DNA from: Rhodothermales bacterium
GTDB taxonomy: Bacteria > Bacteroidota > Rhodothermia > Rhodothermales > JANQRZ01
DNA: 64,000 nt
Reading direction: 5' to 3'
Assembly (NCBI GenBank): GCA_039944855.1
Contig: JBDUXZ010000031.1
Location: forward strand, 124,001 to 188,000
Part shown: positions 43,601 through 51,943 of the stretch, one piece after another
Layout: every line of letters begins with the position of its first letter
Numbering within the stretch: position 1 is the first letter of the stretch
Notes under the pieces: generated by a model
What the model was told of the DNA's origin: nothing
What the model saw: the letters and a program-made list of their open reading frames with translations, nothing else
The model's database searches: none
Program-made: the position numbers and the translations under genes

Positions 43601-44074
43601 GATGGATCGGAGGGAGGCATCGTGATGGAAGTCGGGCCAAGGAAAAAGTCGGATGAGAATAAGCGTCTGGCCACGGATGTATTTGGCTCGCGGATTAGCC
43701 AAACCGACAAGGTCGCCGAGGTATTTGCTAAAGAGAAGGTGCGTATTAGTACAGATGATTTCGTCCGGGGTAAGTCATACGTGGAAATAGATAAGGGAGA
43801 TCAGATCGAGATCAAGTGCGGGCAGTCCAGCATTGTGCTGAAGAAGAATGGAGACATCACCCTGGAAGGGAATAACATCACGCTCAAGGGTAAGAAGAAG
43901 GTGACGATTGACGGGACGGATGTGTTGTCGAAGGCGAAGAAAACGATGGCTATTTCGGGGATGAAAGTGAGCGTGGATGCGAAAACGCAGGCGACGTTGA
44001 AAGGCAAGGTCGCCGTCGCAGTCGACGGGGCGATAGCGCAGGTGAAGGGGAAGATGGTCAAGGTCGGCTCGTAA
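40637..44074 (+). CDS. vgrG: T6SS spike protein VgrG (second, long form)
   Basis: 1145 residues. A gp27/gp5 base as in other VgrGs (EFCMQYQESDLDFVQRLLEYEG, RPVRLAQPYAGKDYGMHFP) is followed by an Ala/Glu-rich helical insert (about 523-596), then KSVIRTQLGHQLVMDD, a 400-residue region with a helical segment (about 755-820), and beta-prism-like tip strands (KCGQSSIVLKKNGDITLEG, final VKGKMVKVGS). Much longer than VgrG1. The middle shares order and motifs with VgrG3 (YWNSRIDMGGYR, DTFGNTT). No enzymatic domain recognised. The 3' part is less GC-rich than the surroundings. Confidence 0.93.
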   Translation: MAVPTFSLTVTPTAGTATVFSDITGDNGRIESFVGEDHISKLFEYRLKLQYTYAVVAGEPPPIDFSKLVNQSATLTMVQQALNVKAVGNTPAEYVPTTVNIEGVLSSFCVTKKVSDGVLACEAVLVPTLWRLGMSRGSRVFQNLTTQAIVTQILNQAGLTNYEFRLSASAYPTREFCMQYQESDLDFVQRLLEYEGIFYFFEGGKLVFADGKTLPPVADRGGVWFFEPSGAMTPTDDQVYSFIYSEQVVPHTVTVQDHDFESFLSEDDSQSGTDVNASGETHARVGTHREHGRFVVSKRNWVAKQSGDPNGKLSTESGSTITTRDTELTRLARIRAEELEAQRKTATAKSTISRIQPGHVIGLTDHFLFDDSYLITSVCHSYEAGAYKNGFTCLASAVQFRPSRSTPIPRVPGIMTAKVKGSDPNNDDAEPHIDDEGRYRVRFPFDPNAASAAEPSRPVRLAQPYAGKDYGMHFPNRGEVEMVVACLDGDPDRPLGLSVIPTPWKHAPVPNSKHGLRTQNPWTGSAAGSAAGIDREAAISKAGEAAKEAAITAGQTEVQAEAAAEAARTTTRQQLESAAASDATATAAAGQTEAAFPFFGTKSVIRTQLGHQLVMDDADGGANVGVTLQVGKKDNATGRNVYWNSRIDMGGYRHLSGLEKTLGIISTAVGYFRSAFTRDFPGMASEALGIIASQVTTDDYVDDTFGNTTPVGISISTDKDVNVKGGGGVNITSPNLFGMFSSSLVGDDSSEKEGQYRAEAISKFLVNLIWQEVINGTADELMETREDEKAYKNNPRVNPKVKAAFKWRENFKEQRVSALLFTLLQRTGVNIFSAGELKMASLQSTSVAAGQGGLALKSFGDIEQKADLGIELSSHQGIKLTTKGRPYKGKGVFKVLGKLGGAVANPAIAAGLKKAQAMLNKGQTKLSNLGFDESEMFSIELNNDNGDILLHTGGPKQKGEGDIMAHVEGKGDLKAFANDGQVHLWSGKDGSEGGIVMEVGPRKKSDENKRLATDVFGSRISQTDKVAEVFAKEKVRISTDDFVRGKSYVEIDKGDQIEIKCGQSSIVLKKNGDITLEGNNITLKGKKKVTIDGTDVLSKAKKTMAISGMKVSVDAKTQATLKGKVAVAVDGAIAQVKGKMVKVGS

Positions 44075-44146
44075 CCAAACACGTCACTCTTACAAGTCCC
44101 CACTGCTATGCTGAATCGCGCCGCCCAACTCGCTCGAAACGCTAGG

Positions 44147-44187
44147 CCCGGCCCGCCCCTCCTCCGTCCGAGGAGGGCGAGGCCGGG
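44147..44187 (+). other. Long stable hairpin between vgrG2 and vgrG3
   Basis: CCCGGCC (44147-44153) pairs with GGCCGGG (44181-44187); the inner GCCC-TCCTC pairs with GAGGA-GGGC with one bulge; 5-base loop. The 182-base gap holds no gene. There is no T-tail; possible mRNA processing signal, rho-related stop, or REP-like element. Confidence 0.6.
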
Positions 44188-44256
44188 TGAACCAGTCCGT
44201 CGTCATACGTACGTCCTCCTGCTCCATCTCTCGCGTCCTTAGAACCCCACACCCGT

Positions 44257-47200
44257 ATGCCACTGGACATCTCGTACTCGTTCACGGTGACGCCCCCGGC
44301 GGCGCCCCCAGGCGAAAGCCTCTCGAAAGCGGCCCAAGCGGCGGCCGACAAGCTCACGTCCTCGACGTTCACCGTGCTCTCGTTCGAAGGAGAGGAGCGG
44401 ATGTCGAGCCTGTTCCGCTTCGAGATCGAGGTGTTCTCCAAGGAGACCGACTTCCCGCTCGAGGAGCTCGTCGGGCTGGCAGCGACGTTCAAGCACACCA
44501 TCGACAAGACGAAGCATAGCTACGTCCATGGCGTCGTCGCGGACATCAGGCAGGAGCGCGGGTGGTATCAGGACGTGGAGGGGAAGTCTGTGGTGGGGGG
44601 CGCCTACTACCGGGTGGTCCTGGTACCGCAGCTGTGGAAGCTCGGCCTCCGCTTCCGTAGCCGCGTCTTCCAGAATCTTACGATCGATGATCTCTTGAAG
44701 GAGGTCTTGCAGGGGGCGGGGTTGCGAGAGAAAGTCAGCTATCAACTCAACCTCCGCGATACCTACGAGCCCAAGCAGTTCTGTGTGCAATACCGAGAAA
44801 CCGATCTCCAGTTTATCCAGCGGACGATGGAGGAGACGGGGCTCTACTACTTCTTCGACCACACCGGGACTTCGGACCTCCTCGTTATTACGGACGACCG
44901 CCGGGAGGAATTGCTCCTTGACGGGACCCGGGTCGAGACGGCCAGTACGGCCTCCGCTGCGTCGCTTCCCGCGCCGGTCCCTTACGATCAGACCGGCGGG
45001 CTCTCCGCGGATGCCCCACGTATCGCCGAACTCGTCGCCCGGCAGTCCGTCATCCCCAAGCTTGTGATCGTGCGCGACATCAACTTCGAGGACTATGCGG
45101 ACGTCGACGAGGCCGGCTGCATGGAAGAGAAGGGGCTCATCACCGTGTTCGACAAGGCGACCCTCCCGGCCGAGGACCACGTCCACTACGAGCACGGGCA
45201 CTTCTTCACTGGCGAGCGCAGCGGGGTCGAGCCTAAGACCACGACGGGGGAGACGAGCGACGCCGCCACTCGACGGCAGGCTCTGCTCAAGCGGCTGGCC
45301 CGGCGGCGGTACGAGGAGTTCCAGTGCGAGCGGTTCGTCCTCGTCGGCCGGGGGAATCACCCCGCCTTCCGAAACGGCCACCACTACGAACTCAGCGCCC
45401 ACTACCGGGGGAGTTGGAACGGCCAGTTGTACCGGCTCACCCGGGTGCGGCACCGTGGCTGGGCCACGACCCTCTATAACGAGGCGCGTACGGCTCCCCC
45501 CTACGAGAACGAGTTCGAGGCAATCCCTTCCACCATCCAGTTCCGCCCGAAGCGGACCACGCCGGTCCCGAAGGCGCCCGGCGTCATGACCGCCCGCATC
45601 GAGGCGTCCGAGGTGGCCCGGACCGCTGCGGAGGACGCCAGCAGTCCCTTCGCGGCCGACATCGACGCCGAGGGCCGCTACGTCGTCCGCCTCCCGTTCG
45701 ACCGCCGGCCCGACACGACCAGCCAGGAGGGGACGGGATCGCGCCGAGTGCGCATGGCGCAGCCGTACGCGGGACCCGATCACGGTCTCCACTTCCCGAA
45801 TCCGCCGGCCGCCGAGATGCTGCTCGGGTTCCTCGACGGGGACGTGGACAAGCTCGTTGGGCTCTCCGCGTTGCCGGACCCGTGGAACCACTCGCCGGTC
45901 CCGAACGAGGCCCTCTCGACGAGGACGCAGAACGCGGCGGAGGAGACGCCGCTCGTCGCCCCCTCGCCGATCATGTTCGGCGACACGAAGAACGTGATCC
46001 GCTCGCGCGTGGGCCACCAGTTCATCATGGACGACGGGAACGCCGGGGAGAACGTAGGCATCACCTTGGAGACCGGAAACAAGGTGTCGAGTTCGGGGAT
46101 CCGGCCGCTGAACCTGTACTGGAACAGCCGGATCGACATGGGCGGCTACCGCCAGCGCGACTTCTTCGAGCAACACCTCGGCAATATCTCGCACGTGTGG
46201 AACTGGGCCAAGTTTTTCCGCGAGCCCTCCGTCCCCGAGTTCATGGGGATTGCCCTCACGGAAATGGCTACCATGCTCAGCTTCGGGCCGAGCCCGGAGG
46301 ACTGGGCCGGCGAGACGTTCGGCAACACGACCCGCGTCGGCATCGAGATGAACACGGACGAGTCCATCAAGCTGATGGGCCAGAACGGCGTCGAGATCGT
46401 GATGCCGAACGTGTTTGGCTTCTGGGGGGGCGGGACCGTGCCCGGTATGGACACGCAGGGTTCGCACCGGCTCGGCTGGGCCATTACGGACTTCCTGATC
46501 AGTGCGCTCTACGAAGACGCGATTAAGGCAACCGTAGATAAGGTCAAGGATGGGAGGAAGGCAGCCGAGGGGAAGGTGGGGACGGCGGCGCGCAGCGCGA
46601 GGGCGGCCGAGTGGATAAAGCACGAGGAGTACAAACAGAAAAAACGGTTACAACTGGTGGGTAACATCGTCAAGTCTGCGCTTGGCGCTCCCAGCCTCGA
46701 CCTCAAGTCGGCCGGCGATGTTCAGGTGATGGCGTTCGACACGACGAAGATCGGCGGCGGCCACGGCGGCATCGAGGTGGTTTCCAACGCCGACGTCACG
46801 CAGATGGCCGGGCTCGACTACACGGTAGAGGCCGCGCAGGGGATCAGTCTAAAGGCGAAAGGAGAGCCTGTGGGGCGGCCCGGTATCCTCAACGCGATCC
46901 CCAAAATGTTTTCGGAACTCGGGGTCCCAGCTCCGCCAGGGGTCAAGGTCAATCCGGGCGGCTCCATCATGCCGGAGCCGACGGATTGCAAGATCGAGAT
47001 CGAGAACGAGAACGAGGACGTCCAGATCATCGCCGGCGGCAAGGACGACGGCGCACGGAAGAAGAAGATCTCCCTCCTCTCCCGGCACGGGGACATCGAG
47101 CAGATCGCCGGCTCCACCGTGCGCGTGCAGATCGCGACGTGGGATGAGAAGAAGGGGGAGTATAAGTACGAGCATGATCACCCGTTCTTCGAACTTCGCA

Positions 47201-47730
47201 AGGGCGAACTCATCCTCAAATGTGGAAGCTCGGCGATCAAGCTCGAGGCCGACGGCACCATCACGCTCCAGGGGAAGAAGGTGCAGATCGCCAGCAAAGA
47301 GACCAGTCTTGTCTCGACAAAAGACATCACTCTGCGGTCGATGCAGGGTAAAGTCAACCTCTCGGTGGACTCGCCTTCGGGGCCGCCCCCGGACGACAGC
47401 GGCATCAAACAGGCGTCTATGGATTATGCAGACGCAGCCGGCAAGCAAACAGGCGTGGAGGCCGCTCTGCGGAAATACAACGCCGAGTTCGATAAGTATG
47501 AGACGCAGGTGTTCATGCAGAAGCAGCCCTCGTCCTCCGTCGAGGTCTCGGCGACCGACGTCAAGGTCACGGGGAAGATGGGCATCAAGATGGACTGCGT
47601 GAACTTCGAATCCGAGGCGAAGATGAAGCAGGAACTGAAGGGCAATATGCTGACCATCGACGGAAAGATGACCGACGTGAAAGGGCAGATGACGATCGTG
47701 AAGGGGAGTCTCATCAAGATCGGCTCCTAG
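44257..47730 (+). CDS. vgrG: T6SS spike protein VgrG (third, long form)
   Basis: 1157 residues, same overall plan as VgrG2: spike base (KQFCVQYRETDLQFIQRTMEETGLYY, MAQPYAGPDHGLHFP), then NVIRSRVGHQFIMDD, YWNSRIDMGGYR, TFGNTTRVG, a helical segment (about 750-810) and repeated tip strands (KCGSSAIKLEADGTITLQG). It lacks the Ala-rich insert of VgrG2 and ends in a separate helical stretch (near 1055-1085) plus a last beta segment ending KGSLIKIGS. Preceded by a large hairpin and followed by PAAR, so it is likely the spike carrying that PAAR. Confidence 0.93.
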   Translation: MPLDISYSFTVTPPAAPPGESLSKAAQAAADKLTSSTFTVLSFEGEERMSSLFRFEIEVFSKETDFPLEELVGLAATFKHTIDKTKHSYVHGVVADIRQERGWYQDVEGKSVVGGAYYRVVLVPQLWKLGLRFRSRVFQNLTIDDLLKEVLQGAGLREKVSYQLNLRDTYEPKQFCVQYRETDLQFIQRTMEETGLYYFFDHTGTSDLLVITDDRREELLLDGTRVETASTASAASLPAPVPYDQTGGLSADAPRIAELVARQSVIPKLVIVRDINFEDYADVDEAGCMEEKGLITVFDKATLPAEDHVHYEHGHFFTGERSGVEPKTTTGETSDAATRRQALLKRLARRRYEEFQCERFVLVGRGNHPAFRNGHHYELSAHYRGSWNGQLYRLTRVRHRGWATTLYNEARTAPPYENEFEAIPSTIQFRPKRTTPVPKAPGVMTARIEASEVARTAAEDASSPFAADIDAEGRYVVRLPFDRRPDTTSQEGTGSRRVRMAQPYAGPDHGLHFPNPPAAEMLLGFLDGDVDKLVGLSALPDPWNHSPVPNEALSTRTQNAAEETPLVAPSPIMFGDTKNVIRSRVGHQFIMDDGNAGENVGITLETGNKVSSSGIRPLNLYWNSRIDMGGYRQRDFFEQHLGNISHVWNWAKFFREPSVPEFMGIALTEMATMLSFGPSPEDWAGETFGNTTRVGIEMNTDESIKLMGQNGVEIVMPNVFGFWGGGTVPGMDTQGSHRLGWAITDFLISALYEDAIKATVDKVKDGRKAAEGKVGTAARSARAAEWIKHEEYKQKKRLQLVGNIVKSALGAPSLDLKSAGDVQVMAFDTTKIGGGHGGIEVVSNADVTQMAGLDYTVEAAQGISLKAKGEPVGRPGILNAIPKMFSELGVPAPPGVKVNPGGSIMPEPTDCKIEIENENEDVQIIAGGKDDGARKKKISLLSRHGDIEQIAGSTVRVQIATWDEKKGEYKYEHDHPFFELRKGELILKCGSSAIKLEADGTITLQGKKVQIASKETSLVSTKDITLRSMQGKVNLSVDSPSGPPPDDSGIKQASMDYADAAGKQTGVEAALRKYNAEFDKYETQVFMQKQPSSSVEVSATDVKVTGKMGIKMDCVNFESEAKMKQELKGNMLTIDGKMTDVKGQMTIVKGSLIKIGS

Positions 47731-47775
47731 CCCCCATACCACCTCTACAACCCTCCCCGGGAACCCGCTCTCACC

Positions 47776-48105
47776 ATGCCGAAACCCGCCGCCCAACTCG
47801 CCGACAACGCCACGCACGGCCCGCCCCTCCTCGGCGCCGGCCAGCCGACGGTCCTCATCTCGAACCGCCCCGCGTGGTGCGTCGGCGACCAGCACACGTG
47901 CCCGATCCCGAACGCGCCGCCGCCCGTCGGGCCGGGGACGCCGCACGGGCCGGGCGTCACCGCGCCGCCGGGCGCCATCACCGTCCTCATCAACAACAAG
48001 CCTGCCGCCGGGCTCGGCGACCAAGTGATGGAGCCGGGGGCGATCGTGCCGCTGCCGCCTCCGAACCCGATCGTGATGGGCGCACCGACCGTGCTTGTGG
48101 GCTGA
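47776..48105 (+). CDS. PAAR-domain spike tip
   Basis: 109 residues. PAAR-type repeats: TVLISNRPAWCVGDQHTCPIPN and TVLINNKPAAGLGDQVMEPGAIV, with P/G-rich turns and histidine/cysteine residues suited to tip metal binding. Sits on the VgrG trimer as the sharp tip and connects to cargo. It ends seven bases before the Rhs-like gene, so both may form one tip complex in two chains. Confidence 0.85.
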   Translation: MPKPAAQLADNATHGPPLLGAGQPTVLISNRPAWCVGDQHTCPIPNAPPPVGPGTPHGPGVTAPPGAITVLINNKPAAGLGDQVMEPGAIVPLPPPNPIVMGAPTVLVG

Positions 48106-48112
48106 GAATGCT

Positions 48113-50890
48113 ATGACGCTGCGCGCCGACATCGCCACGGGGGAAACCTCGCTCGACCGGACGGACCTCCGGCTGGGCGGGGCGCTCCCGCTCGTGCTGG
48201 CGCGGCAGTACCGTAGCAGCGCGCCGGCCGGCATCTTCGGCGTCGGCTGGCGGCACGGGCTGGACCGGACGCTCCGCGTCATGGCCGACCGCATCGTCTA
48301 TCGCGAGGGATCGGGGCGGGAGGTCGTGTTCGCACCGGTGGCCGTGGGGATGGAAGTGCGGCACCCAGAAGGGCTCACGCTCCAGCACCACGCCGACGTG
48401 TGGGTGGTGTTCGCCTCGCCGCTCGCGCAGGAGGTGTTTCGTAAGAGGACAGGCGGGGATGCGTTGCCGCTGGAGCGCATCGTGGACCCGAACGGCAACC
48501 GGATCAAGCTGGGCTATGCGGGCGGGCGGCTCGCCGAGATCAGCGGCTCGGGCGGGCAGCGGATCCGCTTTACGTACGCGGGCGGCGTCGTGGGGCAGAT
48601 CGTGGTCGTCGGTGCGGACGGACGGGCGAGCGCGGTGCGGACGTTCCGCTACGGCGCGGGCAACACCCTCGTCGCCGAGACCGACGCGGCGGGACGGACG
48701 ACGGAGTACGCCTATCAGGACGGTCTGCTCGTCCGTGCTGGCCCGTGGCTCGCGCAGTACGGCAGCGACCGCCGCTGCCTCGCCGTGTGGCGCTCCGACG
48801 GCACCGCCGCGACGCACCTCGCCTACGACCTCCTCCGGCAGACGACACGTGCTGTGGGCCTCGACGGACGGCAGACGCTCTACCGCCACGCGCCCGGCAC
48901 GAACGGGCAGGTCGTGCTCGAACGGCTCGATACCGGAAACGAAAGCCTCAACTACTACTACGACGAGGCGCAGCAACTCATCGGCCACTCCGACCCGGGC
49001 GGGACCGTCGTCACGTTCCAGCGGCTCGACCCGGCGAAGGGCGAGCGCTTTCAGATCGACTACGAGGACCGGTTCTCAAACGCGACGCTCGGGCCGGGCG
49101 GTCTCGTCGAAGCGATGGACGGGCCTGGCGAGGGCGTCTTCGCCTTCGGCTACGACGAGCGGTTCAGCCTCACCCAACTCACGACGCCGCTCGGCGCGAC
49201 GTGGAGGTTCGAGCGCGACGGGAAAGGGCGCGCCTCGGCGATCGTCAGTCCGGCCGGGCGGCGCATCGCACTCCGTCGCGAAGGCGCGGCGCTGCTCGTG
49301 GAGGGCGAAGAGGGGCTCCGGCTCCGGCTTACCTCCGACCTCTTCGGCCGCGTCGCCGCCCGCACCGACCGGCTCGGCCGCGAGCAGCGCTTCCGTTATG
49401 ACGCCGAAGGCCGGCTGATCGGCGTGGCCGTCGGCGACGGGTACAGCGTGGCGTGGGACTACGACGGGGCCGGTCGGCTCACGCGGATCGTAGACGCCGA
49501 GCGCGTCGAGGTCCGCCGGACGCACGACGCGGCGGGTCGCGTGCTCACGGCCGAAGCGGGACGCGGAGGGGTGCGCTTTGCCTACGATTTAGCCGGACGC
49601 ATCAGCGCGGCCGAGGGGGCCGGCGGGAAGGTCGGGTTCGCGTACGACGAGCAGGACCGCCTCGTTCGCGCCGAAGGGCCGGGCGGGACGATGACTTACG
49701 ACTACGATGGAGACGGCGTCGCGGTGACGACCGGCGACCGGCGCGCGGTCTACAGCGCGCACGGCGAGCCGCTCGAAGAGCACGCGGCCGACGGCAGCGC
49801 CCGGCGATTCCAGTATGGCGCGACCGGCGAGCTGCTCGCCGTCGAGCACGAGGCGGAAGACGAGACCACGACGTTGCTCTTCGACTACGACGATGACGGA
49901 CGGTTGATCGGCGCGGAGCGCGGGGACGCGGCGGCCACGTTCGGCTACGACCCCGACGGCCTGCTGACGACGGTCGAAACCGGTGGCCGCACGTTCCGCC
50001 TTGAACACGATACCCGCCTTCGCCCCGCGCTGCTCCGCGTCGGCGAGACGGCGTATCGCTTCACCTTCGACGACGGCGACCGGCTGACGGCTTTCGCGCG
50101 CGACGGGGAAGGTCGCAGCGCACCCGATTCCTCGGGCGGGGACTCCGCGCCGGCATCGGATGAGACGCTGCCCTTCGCCTCGGTCACCCCGTACGCCCCG
50201 CAGCCCGACAGTCCGCAGCCCGCCGTTCCGCCGCCGGCCTCGTGCACATTCCAGTACGACGCGCTCGACCGGTGCACGTCGTTCCGCACCGGCGACGGCG
50301 CCGAGCAGCGCACGACGGTCGGCGGCGTGGATCGGGTGCCGGTGGGGGACGGGCTCGCCTTCGTCGTCGCCCCACGCGGGCTCGCGCTCGTGTTGGAGAC
50401 CGATGCCCTCGTCCTTCCGCTGTGGGGAGGCGAAGAGATGAGGTTGCCCCGGCTCGCCCTCGACGCGCGGATCGTCCGGGCGCTCGTTCGCGGACCGGAA
50501 GCGGCGCTCGTATCGCCGAACACCCAGCCGGGTCCGCCGGTCGAGCGGTGGCAGACGCTCGCCCGCGCCGAGGGCTTCGAGACCGGCGTGCCGAGCGCGA
50601 CGGCGCTCGGGCTTCCGTGGCCCACGCTCGACGTGTTCGCCCTCGCCCGCGACCGCTACGATCCGCACTTTGCACGGCGGCTTGCGGGCTCGCTCCCGCA
50701 CCATCAGCCCGACACTGCCCGCGCGCCCGACGACGCGCTCACCGGCTCGCATCGGACCGGCGTGCTGCACCCGCCGGTGTGGGCCGAGCGCGCACACGGC
50801 CGCCATCTCGCCTCCGCGCTGCTCGCCCCGCCTGGCGGCGTCCCCGATACCCTCGCGCTTCGGCTCTACCGGACGCTCACCCGCCCCTGA
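48113..50890 (+). CDS. Rhs-like protein (DUF6531 plus YD repeats, no toxin tip)
   Basis: 925 residues from the ATG at 48113. N-terminal DUF6531-type start (DIATGETSLDRTDLRLGGALPLVLARQYRS, GVGWRHGLDRTLR), then many YD repeats through about residue 740 (FRYDAEGRLIGV, YDYDGDGVAV, FDYDDDGRLIGAE, FQYDALDRCTSF). The conserved Rhs-core end and autocleavage motif (DPxGxxGG-type) and a C-terminal toxin are absent. Instead there is a unique 190-residue tail (LDVFALARDRYDPHFARRL and similar). It may be a scaffold, inactive relic or a cocoon for cargo encoded elsewhere. Confidence 0.78.
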   Translation: MTLRADIATGETSLDRTDLRLGGALPLVLARQYRSSAPAGIFGVGWRHGLDRTLRVMADRIVYREGSGREVVFAPVAVGMEVRHPEGLTLQHHADVWVVFASPLAQEVFRKRTGGDALPLERIVDPNGNRIKLGYAGGRLAEISGSGGQRIRFTYAGGVVGQIVVVGADGRASAVRTFRYGAGNTLVAETDAAGRTTEYAYQDGLLVRAGPWLAQYGSDRRCLAVWRSDGTAATHLAYDLLRQTTRAVGLDGRQTLYRHAPGTNGQVVLERLDTGNESLNYYYDEAQQLIGHSDPGGTVVTFQRLDPAKGERFQIDYEDRFSNATLGPGGLVEAMDGPGEGVFAFGYDERFSLTQLTTPLGATWRFERDGKGRASAIVSPAGRRIALRREGAALLVEGEEGLRLRLTSDLFGRVAARTDRLGREQRFRYDAEGRLIGVAVGDGYSVAWDYDGAGRLTRIVDAERVEVRRTHDAAGRVLTAEAGRGGVRFAYDLAGRISAAEGAGGKVGFAYDEQDRLVRAEGPGGTMTYDYDGDGVAVTTGDRRAVYSAHGEPLEEHAADGSARRFQYGATGELLAVEHEAEDETTTLLFDYDDDGRLIGAERGDAAATFGYDPDGLLTTVETGGRTFRLEHDTRLRPALLRVGETAYRFTFDDGDRLTAFARDGEGRSAPDSSGGDSAPASDETLPFASVTPYAPQPDSPQPAVPPPASCTFQYDALDRCTSFRTGDGAEQRTTVGGVDRVPVGDGLAFVVAPRGLALVLETDALVLPLWGGEEMRLPRLALDARIVRALVRGPEAALVSPNTQPGPPVERWQTLARAEGFETGVPSATALGLPWPTLDVFALARDRYDPHFARRLAGSLPHHQPDTARAPDDALTGSHRTGVLHPPVWAERAHGRHLASALLAPPGGVPDTLALRLYRTLTRP

Positions 50891-50893
50891 CAT

Positions 50894-51943
50894 ATGGAAC
50901 CGACGACGCTCGCTTTCGACCTCGACCGGCTCCGGCCCGATGCGGACCTGCGCGGCGTCGACCTAAGCGCGGTCCCGCTCACGTCGGCCGATCTCACCGG
51001 CGCGAACCTCGCCGGGACGAACCTGCCGGGGGCTGAGATCACCGGAGCCCTGCTCGATGGCGCGGATTTCACCGGGGCCGACCTGCGGGGCGTTCGGTTC
51101 GGCGGTGCGCTGCTGAGCGGCGCGACCTTCTCCGGCGCGAACCTGACCGGGGCGACGTTCGAGGGGTGCTTGCTCGACGACGCTATGTTCCGCAACGCCC
51201 GGCTCGACGAGGTAACGCTGACCTCCTGCACCGCCGACCGCGCCGACTTTCGCGGCGCGTCGCTCCTGCGCTGCGTAATCGAAGGGTCGGTGTTGGAAGC
51301 GGCGAACCTGAGTGGGTGCGAGATGAGCGGGGCGAGTCTCAAAGGAAGCGTCTTCACCGCCGCCGATCTCAGCGGGGCGAAGCTCGTCGGCGCGAACCTC
51401 GAACAGGCGCTGCTCACCGAAGCGAACCTCGCCGGCACCGATTGCACCGAGGCCGTGCTCTCGGGGGCGATCCTCGACAAGGCGCGCGCGCCGGGCGCCG
51501 TCTTCCGCAGCGCGTTCCTCGTCGCCACGTACGCGCCGCGCGCCGACCTCTCGGGGTGCGACTTCTCCGGGGCCAAGCTCTCCGTCGGCACGTTCACGCG
51601 GGCGACGCTGGCGCGGGCGACGTTTCACCACAGCACGGTCGAGACGGCCGTGTTCGAATACGCCGACCTGCGCGAGGCGCGGCTGAGCCAGTCCTCGTTC
51701 GACTTCGCCAACTTCGTCGGGGCCGACTTCGCCGGGACGCAGGCCGCCGGGTGCAGCTTCTTCGGCGCCGACTTCTTCTGGACGACGCTCGACGGCTTCC
51801 AGCGATCGGAGTGCGACTTCGAGTCGGCGCGGATGCCGGAGCCGGTCGCGCCCGCGTTCGGGCCGGGTGCCGCGCCGCCGCCGGTCCGCCCGCTCCCGCT
51901 CTATCGCCCGCCCGCGTCGGCGCAACCTCGCCCGAGCCGATGA
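50894..51943 (+). CDS. Pentapeptide-repeat protein of the second cargo module
   Basis: 349 residues made mostly of A(D/N)LXX units (ADLTGANLAGTNL, ADLRGVRF, ANLSGCEMSGASL, ADLREARL, ADFAGTQAAGC), i.e. a right-handed square beta-helix. Pentapeptide proteins beside DUF2169 genes are seen in T6SS loci and may be spike extensions or adaptor partners. Starts three bases after the Rhs-like gene and overlaps the DUF2169 gene (ATGA). A Pro-rich tail ends it. Confidence 0.85.
   Translation: MEPTTLAFDLDRLRPDADLRGVDLSAVPLTSADLTGANLAGTNLPGAEITGALLDGADFTGADLRGVRFGGALLSGATFSGANLTGATFEGCLLDDAMFRNARLDEVTLTSCTADRADFRGASLLRCVIEGSVLEAANLSGCEMSGASLKGSVFTAADLSGAKLVGANLEQALLTEANLAGTDCTEAVLSGAILDKARAPGAVFRSAFLVATYAPRADLSGCDFSGAKLSVGTFTRATLARATFHHSTVETAVFEYADLREARLSQSSFDFANFVGADFAGTQAAGCSFFGADFFWTTLDGFQRSECDFESARMPEPVAPAFGPGAAPPPVRPLPLYRPPASAQPRPSR

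Noticed and set aside
48095-48112. TTG start for the Rhs-like gene inside the PAAR gene
   Set aside because: The ATG at 48113 lies seven bases after the PAAR stop and starts at the conserved DUF6531 region.
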